Under the pieces are notes generated by a model. The model did not search any database, was not told the origin of the DNA, and saw nothing but the letters and a program-made list of their open reading frames with translations. Shown one piece after another: positions 35,120-45,085 of a stretch of DNA of 64,000 bases (positions are counted from its first letter, which is position 1; each line of letters starts with the position of its first letter). The stretch is taken from the NCBI GenBank assembly GCA_037903355.1, contig JBAJFE010000025.1, positions 1,116,001 through 1,180,000 on the forward strand, in the 5' to 3' direction. A program made the position numbers and the translations under genes. This DNA is from Trichuris trichiura (lineage: Eukaryota > Nematoda > Enoplea > Trichinellida > Trichuridae).

Positions 35120-38100
35120 ATGTTTCTCTTGTTCGAAACGGCCGCGGGCTATGCCGTATTTAAGGTACGTTTTCCTCATTGTTTTTCGCCTAAAGGTCAT
35201 ACGTCCAAAGCGCAGTAATGTTTTTTTTAATTTTTTACATCTGTTCCGCAATTTTGGTTCGTTTGTTTAAACGCGAGTTTACTCCGGCTTTACCTGTACG
35301 GAGTTGAGAAGAGGTTTGCTCGCTGTTGACTTAGTAACACCCGGTGTTAATCGTAGAATGAAAGTTAAAATAATGCTGACGTGTCGTCATTACAATTGTC
35401 CTTGTTCAAGCAATCAATTTCTATTTACCGTACAGGTTTCGGACAGTTTGGAAGCGGCAAAGCCGAGCGAAATATGGAAATACTTCGAGTCGAGTCTTAA
35501 GGCGAAGCAAGTGTACGTTCTTCTAAACATTATTGCGTTACGGTTTAATTGTCAACTTGATTTTCAGGGTCGATTTGTTCTGTTTCAAAAAATTCAAAAA
35601 TATGACTCAGGCACTGCAAGGTATGTCCTGCGCGGTAGTGAATCTTTTTCCTTTTGTCCCCGCAGCGTTATGATGCACTGCTTAGGCTAACTTGAATTTC
35701 AAATGATAACTTTCGTCACTACCACTGAACGCTACAGAATCCCATTTCCAATGGATTACTATTTGTAAAAGTGCGGCGATAGCTTAACGCGCATTTTTTT
35801 TCTTTCCAGCCGGCGTTGCCATGTCCGAAGGCGCTTTAGGAAAGCCGTTAAAATCGTTGATGAAAGCTTTGGTTAAAAACAATATCGAATCTCTGGCGGT
35901 GAATAATCCAAAATTGGGTTCGTTGATCAAGGTTCAACCTCTTGTTTATGGTCAAAATAATTAGCATATGCAAATTTTTTAAAAATTCCAGGATAAGTTT
36001 CAAGTGAATTGCGTAGCCGACGGTCGAGTTGCCGAGCTGATGCGCGGTATTCGTAAGCAGTTGAATTCTCTGATCGAAGAGGAGGTTGAAGCTCGCGAAT
36101 TGGCCGCCATGACGCTTGGTCTTGCTCATAGGTATTCCGTTCTATACTGACTAAGTTGTTATATTGTTTTTTTTTCAGTTTATGTCGTTACAAGCTGAAA
36201 TTTTCCAGCGACCAAGCCGACACAATGGTCATTCAGGCTGTCGGTAAGTACAAAGACTTCCGTTGAACCTTTCCAAAAAGAATTATTTCAATATTTCCGT
36301 TGTTGTTTGATTCCTATTTATGCAAATGACTTTAAGTGACATTTTGCAGGTTTGCTGGACGAGTTGGACAAGGAAATCAACGGCTACATTATGCGCCTTC
36401 GCGAATGGTACGGTTGGCACTTTCCCGAGCTTGGCAAAATGCTTACCGACAATATGACCTACGTCAAAGTTGTCAGCCGCATTGGTAAGGTGACCCTTAT
36501 CGTATGCAAATTTTTAAATCTATTCGAGAGGATAAAATAACGATTTTCGCAGCTGAGTCGAATTTTGAAAAGCATCTCTGATGCTTAAGCATACCATTAT
36601 AGGGCGAGTAGTCGGCAGTTGCAGTTTCCTTAATTTCGGGCTTTGAGTTTTTATTTTTTAAAACTTAAAATGACGTCTACCAAATTTAGGCCGTCGCCCT
36701 ACCCTTGGAAAGTTTGTAATGGGATGACCTTACGGAAATGGGCCCTTATTGATTAGGTTTATAATTTGGCAAATGCTTGGATTGGCGACTTTGTTCACTT
36801 CTCCTTGTAGCTGTGTTGTTGTTGTTCGCAGCGGCGCTGACGCCGGTGAGACACCTTATGTTCTCTGTTAAGGAATGCGGCAGGGATTCAAGGCGAAACG
36901 ATTGAAGTCGTTACTATCCGAAGACGACATTGCCGAAGTGCAAAACTTGGCTTTGCACAGCGTCGGAAGCGAAATAACCGATGAGGATAACGACCGTATA
37001 AAGGAGTTGTGTACTCAGGTTCAAATTTACATAATGCCTTATTTCTTGCCTTCTTTTGGCCATGGAAAACTCGATCAATTTAGATTATCGAACTGGACGG
37101 TTACCGCGATTCGCTTAGCGAATATATGCGCGTTCGAATGGCTTCGTTGGCGCCAAATATGACCGCGCTTGTTGGCGAAGTAATGGCTGCAAGGCTGATA
37201 GCCCGATCGGGATCGTTGCTTAATTTGGCCAAGTCGGCTTCGTCGACAGTGCAGATTTTGGGTGCCGAAAAGGCTTTGTTTCGCGCCTTGAAGAGCAAGC
37301 GGGATACGCCCAAATACGGTTTGATTTATCATGCTCAGCTAATCGGCAGCGCACCTCAAAATTTGAAAGGAAAAGTAAGAACAAATAGGCCCCCTTTATT
37401 TGTTGCGCAGCTTAATGTAACCTGCGTACAGATGGCTCGTATGCTGGCGGCAAAGCTGTCGCTTTCGGCTCGCGTAGACGCATTCTCGGAAAGACCCGTA
37501 ATGGACACGTCAATGGCTTTGGGTCATCGTGCCAACTTGGAACAAAAATTGAAAACTATGGAAAACGTGGCGGCCGTACGAATTATTCAACTTTTGTTCC
37601 CTTGCGCTTATTGGCCCTTTTTCTTTAAGTTCAGCGAACTTCCGGCATCCGGCAAAACTCCAAAGCAGCATAGTACTTGGACGCCCAAAGTGTAGGCGAC
37701 CAATGCGACGCACTTGTATTTCAAGCAACGTTCATTGTTGCAGGGAAAGTAGCGGTTACGACAAGACGGCGGTATTGCACGAACGTAAACGACCAATTGA
37801 GGAAATGAAGTCACCTATGCCGGGCGGTAAGAAGAAAAAGAAAGACGGCGAAGGCGTAGTGGAGCCCGCTGCGTCCGGTAAGGAAATATTTAAATTTTTA
37901 AGAAAAAAACGAGTAACAGTACCGTATTCCCGAAAGTAATCTGGTTTGATCTCGTTGTGAACATACGCTGAGGCAAACAACACCGATTATTCATTCTTCG
38001 CGCGTAACGTTTGAATAATGCAGACTTGCTTTGTTCTGCCTTTATTTAAGCCTAAGCTGAAATCTATGTCCTACCTCTAGGTTTAGGCTTAGATAAGGGC

Positions 38101-39391
38101 AGAAGAGGACGACCGACAAAGCCACAATACGATCGTGGGAGGCATAATCGGTGTTCTTTATCTAACTGTATGTTTAAAAGCATATCAAACTTGATTGTTG
38201 CCAGCGTACTGTATTATATGCAGGCAGATTGAGTTAAGACAAAACGTTCGTATATGTAATTTTTGCTTTTAGCCGAAAGTGCAAAGCTGGTATCAGTAAA
38301 AGAGGAAGAGGTTGAATATGGGCCCAAAAAGAAGAAGAAGAAGACCAAAAGTGGTGGTATATATCATGTTGCCAGTAAAAGTGATCAAAATTGTTCGCGT
38401 CTATTCGTTGCAGACGTCTCTTTTTCGACGGAAACGGTTGCGTCGGGTGTTAGTTCGGAAAAAACCTTCGAAGAGGATTCAACCGGTACTATAAATATTA
38501 CGAAGCGTACTTGCTTCGGGTAGGATTAATTTTGGCGCCAATAGTTTCAGGGTTGCATGCGACCACCATACCGGAAGAAGGCGTAGTTTATTCTTCCTCC
38601 TTCGATGTGGACACATCGTCTCAGTCGCTTCGTTCGTTTCAAAGAAAAATAGCCGTATGCAAATATTTTTTGAAAAATTTTAGCCGAAACGTCGAAACAA
38701 AAGCGACGTCACGCCAAGCGACTGGCCGCTTTGGAGAAGTCGAAAGAAAGCGAATTGACCACCACTACCGCCGGTTAGGAATATTTGTGAAGTGCAAATT
38801 GGGCGAATTATTTTTGTTTTGTTTTTTTAAAGTTGAATCCCGCAAAGGGCCATCGGAGCTGCAGGAATCAACGTTGTCCAGCGAACTGCCAATCGGTTCC
38901 GTTGAAACAACAATCGAGGGAGAAGCTTCGACGGGTTTGTGCTTTTTTCCGAAGTTATTTTCGTGCGTTATTCCTCTCTACGCTTCTTTAGAAGGTAAGA
39001 AGAAGAAAAAGAAGAAAAAGAAATTCGAAACCAGCACGGAAGAAGCAACGACTGCGACGGATATCTCTTCAATTATGAAAACACCGGCAGGTTTGCTTCT
39101 TTAATAAATGTATTTTTTAAAATGATTTTATTACTGACGACGAACCTTCTATTAGCAACCAAAGAGAGGAAGCATCTATCGTTTAGCGAAGCACCAAGCA
39201 GCTCAGTTGAAATTGCGGAAGCTGCAAAAGGTTGGTCGCTTTTCTGAAAATCACGTAGAATAATAATTATTATTATTCTTATTATTAATATTAATAATTC
39301 CAATCGCTATTTAGAAGAGAAAAAAGAAAAAAAGCGTATGAAAAAATTGGCAAAGTCGCTTGAAAGTGTTGACGGAAAAAGTGCGCAGTGA
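35120..39391 (+). CDS. NOP58: NOP58 (NOP5), box C/D snoRNP core protein
   Basis: A core protein of box C/D snoRNPs that guide 2'-O-methylation of rRNA, paired with NOP56 and bound to fibrillarin in the nucleolus. Twenty exons can be chained, the first 35120-35164 (MFLLFETAAGYAVFK) and the last 39315-39391, giving about 716 residues. NOP5 N-terminal domain: SEIWKYFESS, LFCFKKFKNMTQALQ. Nop/coiled-coil core: ELMRGIRKQL, LDELDKEINGYIMRLREWYG, WHFPELGKMLTDNMTYVKV, APNMTALVGEVMAARLIA, GSLLNLAKSASSTVQILGAE, KALFRALKSKRDTPKYGLIY and MARMLAAKLSL. These distinguish NOP58 from NOP56. The C-terminus is a long Lys/Glu/Ser/Thr tail, with KK-rich patches spread over about nine small exons after 37744. That makes it longer than the roughly 530-residue vertebrate protein. 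Exons 14 and 15 (38414-38519, 38551-38654) are the least certain, since two donor choices compete. Confidence 0.95.
38034..38104 (+). ncRNA. candidate structured RNA hairpin in a NOP58 intron
   Basis: Arms 38034-38057 and 38081-38104 pair along all 24 positions as sense-strand RNA with a 23-base loop. Twenty-one pairs are Watson-Crick and three (38041/38097, 38046/38092, 38056/38082) are G-U; on the opposite strand those three would be A-C mismatches. It lies inside the 395-base intron 37878-38272. It could be a microRNA-like precursor or a small inverted-repeat element. The arms contain TAAGCCTAA/TTTAGGCTTAG, resembling the nematode telomere repeat. Confidence 0.5.
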
Positions 39392-40806
39392 CTTCGCATT
39401 ACCCATCGATGCGTTCAGTATTAAAGACTGAAGCTTTTAAATACATTGGCGTAGCGAATTAGCTCGAGGAAACAGACAACACTTTTTAAAAATTAGTATT
39501 TGCGCGTTTTAGCGGCAACAAAGTGTAGTAATCTTTCAAAAAGTTGATGTTTTCTTCCGCTTTTAGCGTAATTTACGATCTAGAAATGAATTTTGCAACT
39601 TTTTGAATTATTCCTCGAAGTTAAGGTTAACAAATACCTGAATACTTTTAAAATTTTAAAAAAATCATTACTTTTGCCTACGTAAATCGTTCTTTAACTG
39701 TTGACGCGCAATTAATGCTTAACGACTCTTAGGATGAGTGGCGAAGCTAAGAGGAGTGCTTCAGAGTGTTTAAACTATTGTTTATTTTTAAATTCCGGAA
39801 ACGTTTTAACGCACTCGACATAATCTGCGCAAATGTGCATAAATGTGCAATTCTCATTGCATTACAGTCTGCTAGTAGAATTTTAAAGTCTAATTTAAAG
39901 TTACGAGTTTTTGCGGTGTTGTACTAAGCTGCTTTTGGGGTCTCGTCAAAACGCTTTTCAAAATGCACAGTACTCTAAGTGAATGCAGGTGAAACCAGTG
40001 AAAATTTACTTTCCTGCTGCGCATAGTTCGCTGCTAGTCACGGTGCGTGTACAGCGGGTATGCTAAAGCCAAAAACAGCTTCATTTTGTCAATAGGGGAC
40101 AACTGAATTTTAGTATTTTTCGCGCATCTTTAGTCTTTGCAGCTCTTCTGCTGAATGTTTTCTCAACATAGACGTTCTTGAAACTTAAAGTTACGAAGTT
40201 TACAAGTTATTCTTAAAATTTATTCTTGCATATCCCTTGAGTCAAATCATCGTGGATTTTCCGCGCGAATTCACGTAAGCTTGATGCGCATCTGTTCCAA
40301 AAGTTTTAAAGCTCTGCATAATGAAGGAACAAAGAACATTTGCAAGCGACATCTTTACCGAACGCAAAAATGATAAGTTCAACTTTCTGCTTCCCCATTG
40401 CAAAAAAATTGCGCGAACCGACAAGTTTATTTTTTTCTTTGGTGTCACGCAATAATTGCAGCCGAAAAGATGATTAATGTTGCGCAGAAAAGGCAGCATG
40501 CTAACAAATTCGGCGACTTTGTCTTTTCAAGCATACGGTACTCATGTACCTGCTGATCATTAAGGGTAAGCACTGTTGACGTTTCCATGGTTGAGTGGAG
40601 AATGTGACATTTTCAAGTTGCTTGTTGCGTAGCCGCAAGATTTGATTTGTACGGTGAGTAAGAAGTTTTCGCCTGTCAAGTGTGTCACCGTGGGCGGCAT
40701 GTCGCGTTCATTTATAAGGGAGGGGTGGCCGTTTTCCGTAGGAAACAAATAGCGGCATTTGCTTATCTCTTCGTTTAGGAACTTATTGTCAAAGTGCGTC
40801 AACATT
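39392..40806. other. spacer between NOP58 and the M6 gene
   Basis: No gene is supported. The last few hundred bases probably hold 5' UTR and promoter of the M6 gene; an acceptor-like CGTTTAG at about 40773-40779 suggests a 5' UTR intron or an alternative first exon. Confidence 0.45.
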
Positions 40807-41678
40807 ATGGCCATTGAAACGCGAGACGACTGCCTTGGACGCGTACCATTTGCTTCGCTGATCGCCCTTACGATCACCTGGGTTGGTATGGCCGTCTTTT
40901 GCGCCATGACTTTTCGTGGTGTCAATGCAAGTCTCCAACAAATGAGAGCAACATTCCAGGTAATGTTTGTCTTAATTTGTTCGCGTTGTTATCTGGCATA
41001 AGTTTCAAAGGGGTCTTAATGCTTGTGCTTTTTAGTTGCCTATTAACTGTCGTAGCATCGTATCATTTTCAGGCGGAAATCTTTTGGTTGAACAAAGTTC
41101 AATTGGCGTTCATTTGCGCTGCATTGATCATGTTCGTTTTTGCCGGCGTCCTGACACTTATTGGTGCATTTGCAACCGGGTCGACTAGAAACAAAATGTA
41201 CTACGGCTGGAAGGCACGTTTGGGCGGTCGTGTGTCAACAGCTCTTTGTTTGGCCTTGACTTACATTGTATTCCTTTGTTGGATTGCTATCTTTAGCATC
41301 GTGGTCATTCTAAGCGTCGTTTACGTCATTCTAAGTCAACTTTGCGGCGCAGTTCCATCGTATACACCAAGCGACTGTTTGGACTTGACCATCCTTAGCC
41401 CCGTGTTCAATCAAACGTACACGAATCAAGCTTGGAAAGTTTGTGGCGTTGCCTTGCAGCAGTTTTGTACATTAACGGAAAGCGCCAATAGTCACTTCAT
41501 GGTTGGCTACTTTGCCTCTGTAGCTATTCTGCTTGGACTTGTCCACTTTATGATATGTCTAGCGGCCAATTATGCTCACATAAAGGATGGATTCAAGTAC
41601 TTCGAACTCAAGGAGATCCAGTATTTAGAGGAGAACGAGTTGAACAAATACCACAGAGATCCGGCAGCTGTTTACTAG
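40807..41678 (+). CDS. M6/proteolipid (PLP, GPM6) family tetraspan membrane protein
   Basis: A four-TM membrane glycoprotein of the neuronal M6/proteolipid family, known in animals at neuronal and epithelial plasma membranes. Two exons (40807-40959, 41073-41678) in phase 0 give 252 residues. The N-terminus has CLGRVPFASLIALTITWVG, the family hallmark at TM1. TM2 (FICAALIMFVFAGVLTLIGAF), TM3 (TALCLALTYIVFLCWIAIFSIV) and TM4 (YFASVAILLGLVHFMICLAANYA) follow. The large extracellular loop between TM3 and TM4 carries the four cysteines expected for two disulfides (SQLCGA, SDCLDL, KVCGV, QQFCTL) and an N-glycosylation site (NQTYTN). The tail NYAHIKDGFKYFELKEIQYL matches the M6 C-terminal block. An in-frame Met at 40759 would add 16 residues; I prefer 40807 because CLGRVP follows closely, as in relatives. 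Confidence 0.93.
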
Positions 41679-44539
41679 AATAACCTTGGTTTGCCCAATT
41701 GTAACCTCATACAATTGTCCCAGTTAAAATAGAGAATTGATCTCTGTTCACATTTGATGCGATCTCCTAGTCGATGAACATTGCTTCAGAAGGACGTTGA
41801 TTCCCTCCGTTGTACTTTGTTGACTCTGCAGTTGCCGCCAAACAGGTTCTACTTCCTGGTCGTACAGTTCGTGCTGAGACGAAGCTTCGCATTACTGACT
41901 ATTGAGGAATCGTAAAACTTGACCTCCTCACTTTGATTGCCTCGCTTGTGTCGTCTCCTGTTCTAAGTCAACAGTTGCCATCGACGAGTCTTCGACGTGA
42001 CGTATCAATTACAATGGTTGTAAGTGAGAAAGTTTGTTCACTGGGCGAAATTACCTGCGTTCGCTTATTTTTACGCTCAGCTGTTACAAAGTAAGGCTAT
42101 TTAAATTCTGTGACGAAGCGACAGCTGCAGGTGCGGCTAAGGATGCCCGTAAATGGCGAAACTATGCGCCATTTGAACGTTCGGGTATTTTGCCATATTT
42201 GCGGCATTTAAAATTCTTCAATGGCGTTTGTCGTGCAACCAAATTTACAAATGCTTTGTTGCAAGCGACGACGTTTTCGCTAAAACGTACAAAGTTCACA
42301 AGTTGTAGCCTATTGCAAGCGCAACGAATAAATAATAAGAAAGTTTAACCATGAACAAGAAAGTAGTCTGCACGCTGTGAGTAAAGTTAATTTTTCTTTC
42401 CTTCTTTGGAAGAAAAAGTCTTCTTTCTTAGCACTGTAAATGTATGCGACGGACGTTGATAAGCTGTTCGTTTGCTCGCCAAAAATTAATGCTTTACAAG
42501 TACGCCCTGAATGAGCGCAAAAGTCACAAACGCGGTTAGTAGTGACTAGGCGTAATTAAAATGTTAAACATAGCTAGAAAAGTTTGCTTTAAGTCAGTGC
42601 GGAATGAACCGCACTTTACGATGAGACAAAGAAGTAGTAATGAAGACTTAAGCGTGCCTGTATCATAAAAGTTAACTTTTTCTAATTGTTGCGGGCATTT
42701 TACTTTCTCCAATTGCTGCGCTAGTTGTACTTTGCTGTGCTGTTTAAACAATGCGGTTCAATTGCTTGGGGAACAGTTTTATAAGCGCAGATTGTTTTTT
42801 GTACCTGAACATCTTTTTTGTAACAGTACACCTTTCGAATTTTCATGTTCAAACGATAATAAGCTAACATTTCGAAGTCGATAGGCGATAAGCAAAAATG
42901 TGTAACTTACGTAAACGTTTTCTGCCACTTGCCGAACATTTAAAAGCGTTTAATTGTTGCCATTTTGCTTTTACTTGAAACTCGTATGTAAGGGCTTTGG
43001 AAAATGAAAAAATAGCGGCATTAATATCAAAGTCAAAAGTATTCGTGGCTAAAAGGCGCTAACAAAATATGCAACAGCGAATGGCGAAAAAATTCAGCCG
43101 CTTTTGGCATCTGTTAAGTATTTTTGTAAGTCACAACGACAAGGCTAGCACGACCTGGTACAGTAGCGCTAGGACGATTAATCTGACGTTTAACTAATGC
43201 GCTCCTTTATAACGCAAGCTCGTTTCGTGGAATTTGAAGGAAAGTGCTAAAGAAGGCCAAACGAAAACGTCAACAGCATTCTCCGTCTTTCCGTCGCTTT
43301 TGGCTTTTTTTGCTAACGAATTCATTTCGTTAAAGGTCATTTTTTGTCATCGCGTTTAATAACACAAGTTCTGCCACGCCAAGCTTCGAAGTTTTCTTTG
43401 GACGCGACAGCGCGCAAATTGGAAATTTAGGTTGCCTACTGGAAATGGGTCAATGCTAGAGAATACTTTGCAAATTGCCTGCCGGCGCAATTATTATTCC
43501 AGCCTTAGATTTTGTTCGAGAAAAGAAATCGCATTGCTTCTGTATGTAATCAAGTAGAAGGAAAATCAATGCGAGTCAAACAACAAAATTTGTGCCCACC
43601 AAGTTTAACACTTCACTTAGCGTTAAAACGTCAATGATCTAAGGTTTGGTGTTGACGAAAGTTTCAAGTTGCAAACAGAACTTTACAGTCGCCTGGCGCA
43701 GCGGGGAAAGTCTGTTTATGGTAATGTTGTTCCGTCAACTTTTCCGGATTCCACAAAATGCATTACTTACGCTTTGGCGGTTGTTGACTACGCCATTGCT
43801 ATAAAGATTTTAATGAGTGGACTGTTTCGGTGTTTTTAACATTTGCGTAAGCTGATTGATGATAGGGTTGCTTTGGCAGCCTAGATGTGTACGTACCCTT
43901 TGCAAAACCGGATACTATTTTTCCGGTTGACCGGATGCCAACTTTAAAAAAATATCTTTTTTTCTTTTCTTTTAACTGGTTGCCTTTCGTACGATCATTG
44001 CACGTTGGCAGGCCGTAGCTAACTCAATGAACACGTTACTCATATCCCATTTTGCACGTTGAAATGGCCTTTGGAAGCCAGCAGAGTTGGAAAATTTAAA
44101 ATTCTATTGTTTTGCAGAAAAAAGTGTTCCATTTTCTGCCTATTCTGACTCACACTCACGTTTTAGATGGATGTCCTTTTTTAGTCCGTCCGTAGTTCAC
44201 GCTTTATCCGATCAAAAATAGTCAAATTTAATAAAATAGTTATTCTAACAAATTCTCTCTTGCGAACAGCTGACAAAATAAACTGCCGCTCTGCTATGGC
44301 TTACATTTTTAATCTTTGTTAGTCTACCATTGCTGCCAACTTTTCTCTTACAAAAGTACATTTGTTTTGCAAAATTCCTTTTGCGTGACGTTCTCTACAA
44401 AGCTAGGCGCAAAGCTGAGAGTCGAGCATTAGCGTACGACATTGATCGGACGATAGCGAATATTCATTTCTTCGTTACCGTAGCCTAAGTTTTATTAATT
44501 TGCATTTGTAGATACTAAGCAAGAGTGTGCGGTAATCAA
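41679..44539. other. spacer between M6 and MAX genes
   Basis: Likely begins with the M6 3' UTR; an AATAAA at 42328 is a possible polyadenylation signal. The frame at 42034-42348 (+) has no recognised domain. An ATTTGCAT octamer (44498) lies about 40 bases before the MAX start. Nothing else is supported. Confidence 0.4.
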
Positions 44540-45085
44540 ATGCAGCCGTTGGTGAATTCCGGGTCTTCGGCAAGCGACGACCTTGTTAACGAGGTAAGTT
44601 TATTTTCGTTCGGCTATTTACTATGTTTCCGCTTTTCTTCATTTTGTTAAGGTGGATCGTCGAGCGCATCACAACGCCTTGGAACGTCGAAGACGTCACC
44701 ACATTAAAGATAGCTTTGCCACTTTGCGCGCAATGTTGCCGACGTCAATGGAGCCGCGTGTAAGTTGCTTCCGTTTGCTTTCAGCTCTTTTGTATATCAA
44801 AAATTTGTGCAGGCTTCCCGCGCGTCCATTTTGAACGCAACCGCATCCTACATTATGACTTTGAATACAATCATAGCCGCGTTGAAGAATGAAAATGAAA
44901 AAACTGAAGGGCATATTCGCCACATAGAAGTATTGTGTAAGAGCATTTGTTGCTTTGTCTTTTCTCTCAACCTATCGGTCGTCGCTGTTGTTGCGGTTTT
45001 AGTTCAGCAGGCTGAAGAAGGTTTACCGAACGCTTTGGAGTCTCTGCTAGCATACATTAACCAACACCTGGACTCAAATTTTTGA
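44540..45085 (+). CDS. MAX: MAX, bHLH-leucine-zipper partner of MYC/MXD-type factors
   Basis: A transcription factor that dimerises with MYC, MXD or MLX-type partners and binds E-boxes. Four exons (44540-44593, 44652-44759, 44813-44936, 45003-45085) join in phase into 122 residues. After an 18-residue leader ending DDLVNE come the basic region and helix 1 (DRRAHHNALERRRRHHIKDS) with the DNA-contacting His, Glu and Arg (H-N-x-x-E-R-x-R-R), then FATLRAMLPT, loop, helix 2 (ASRASILNATASYIMTLNTI) and a short zipper (IIAALKNENEKTEGHIRHIEVL). The exon border right after the loop (MEPR|ASRAS) is where vertebrate MAX is split. The C-terminus is short (LPNALESLLAYINQHLDSNF) and lacks the basic nuclear-localisation tail of vertebrate MAX. 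Confidence 0.95.

Noticed and set aside
36485..36872. Box C/D snoRNA in the long NOP58 intron (GGATGACC as C box)
   Set aside because: The C-box match is poor and no paired D box (CTGA) with terminal stem is at a suitable distance.
37084..37313. Minus-strand open frames antisense to NOP58
   Set aside because: They are shadows of the strongly conserved NOP58 core exon.
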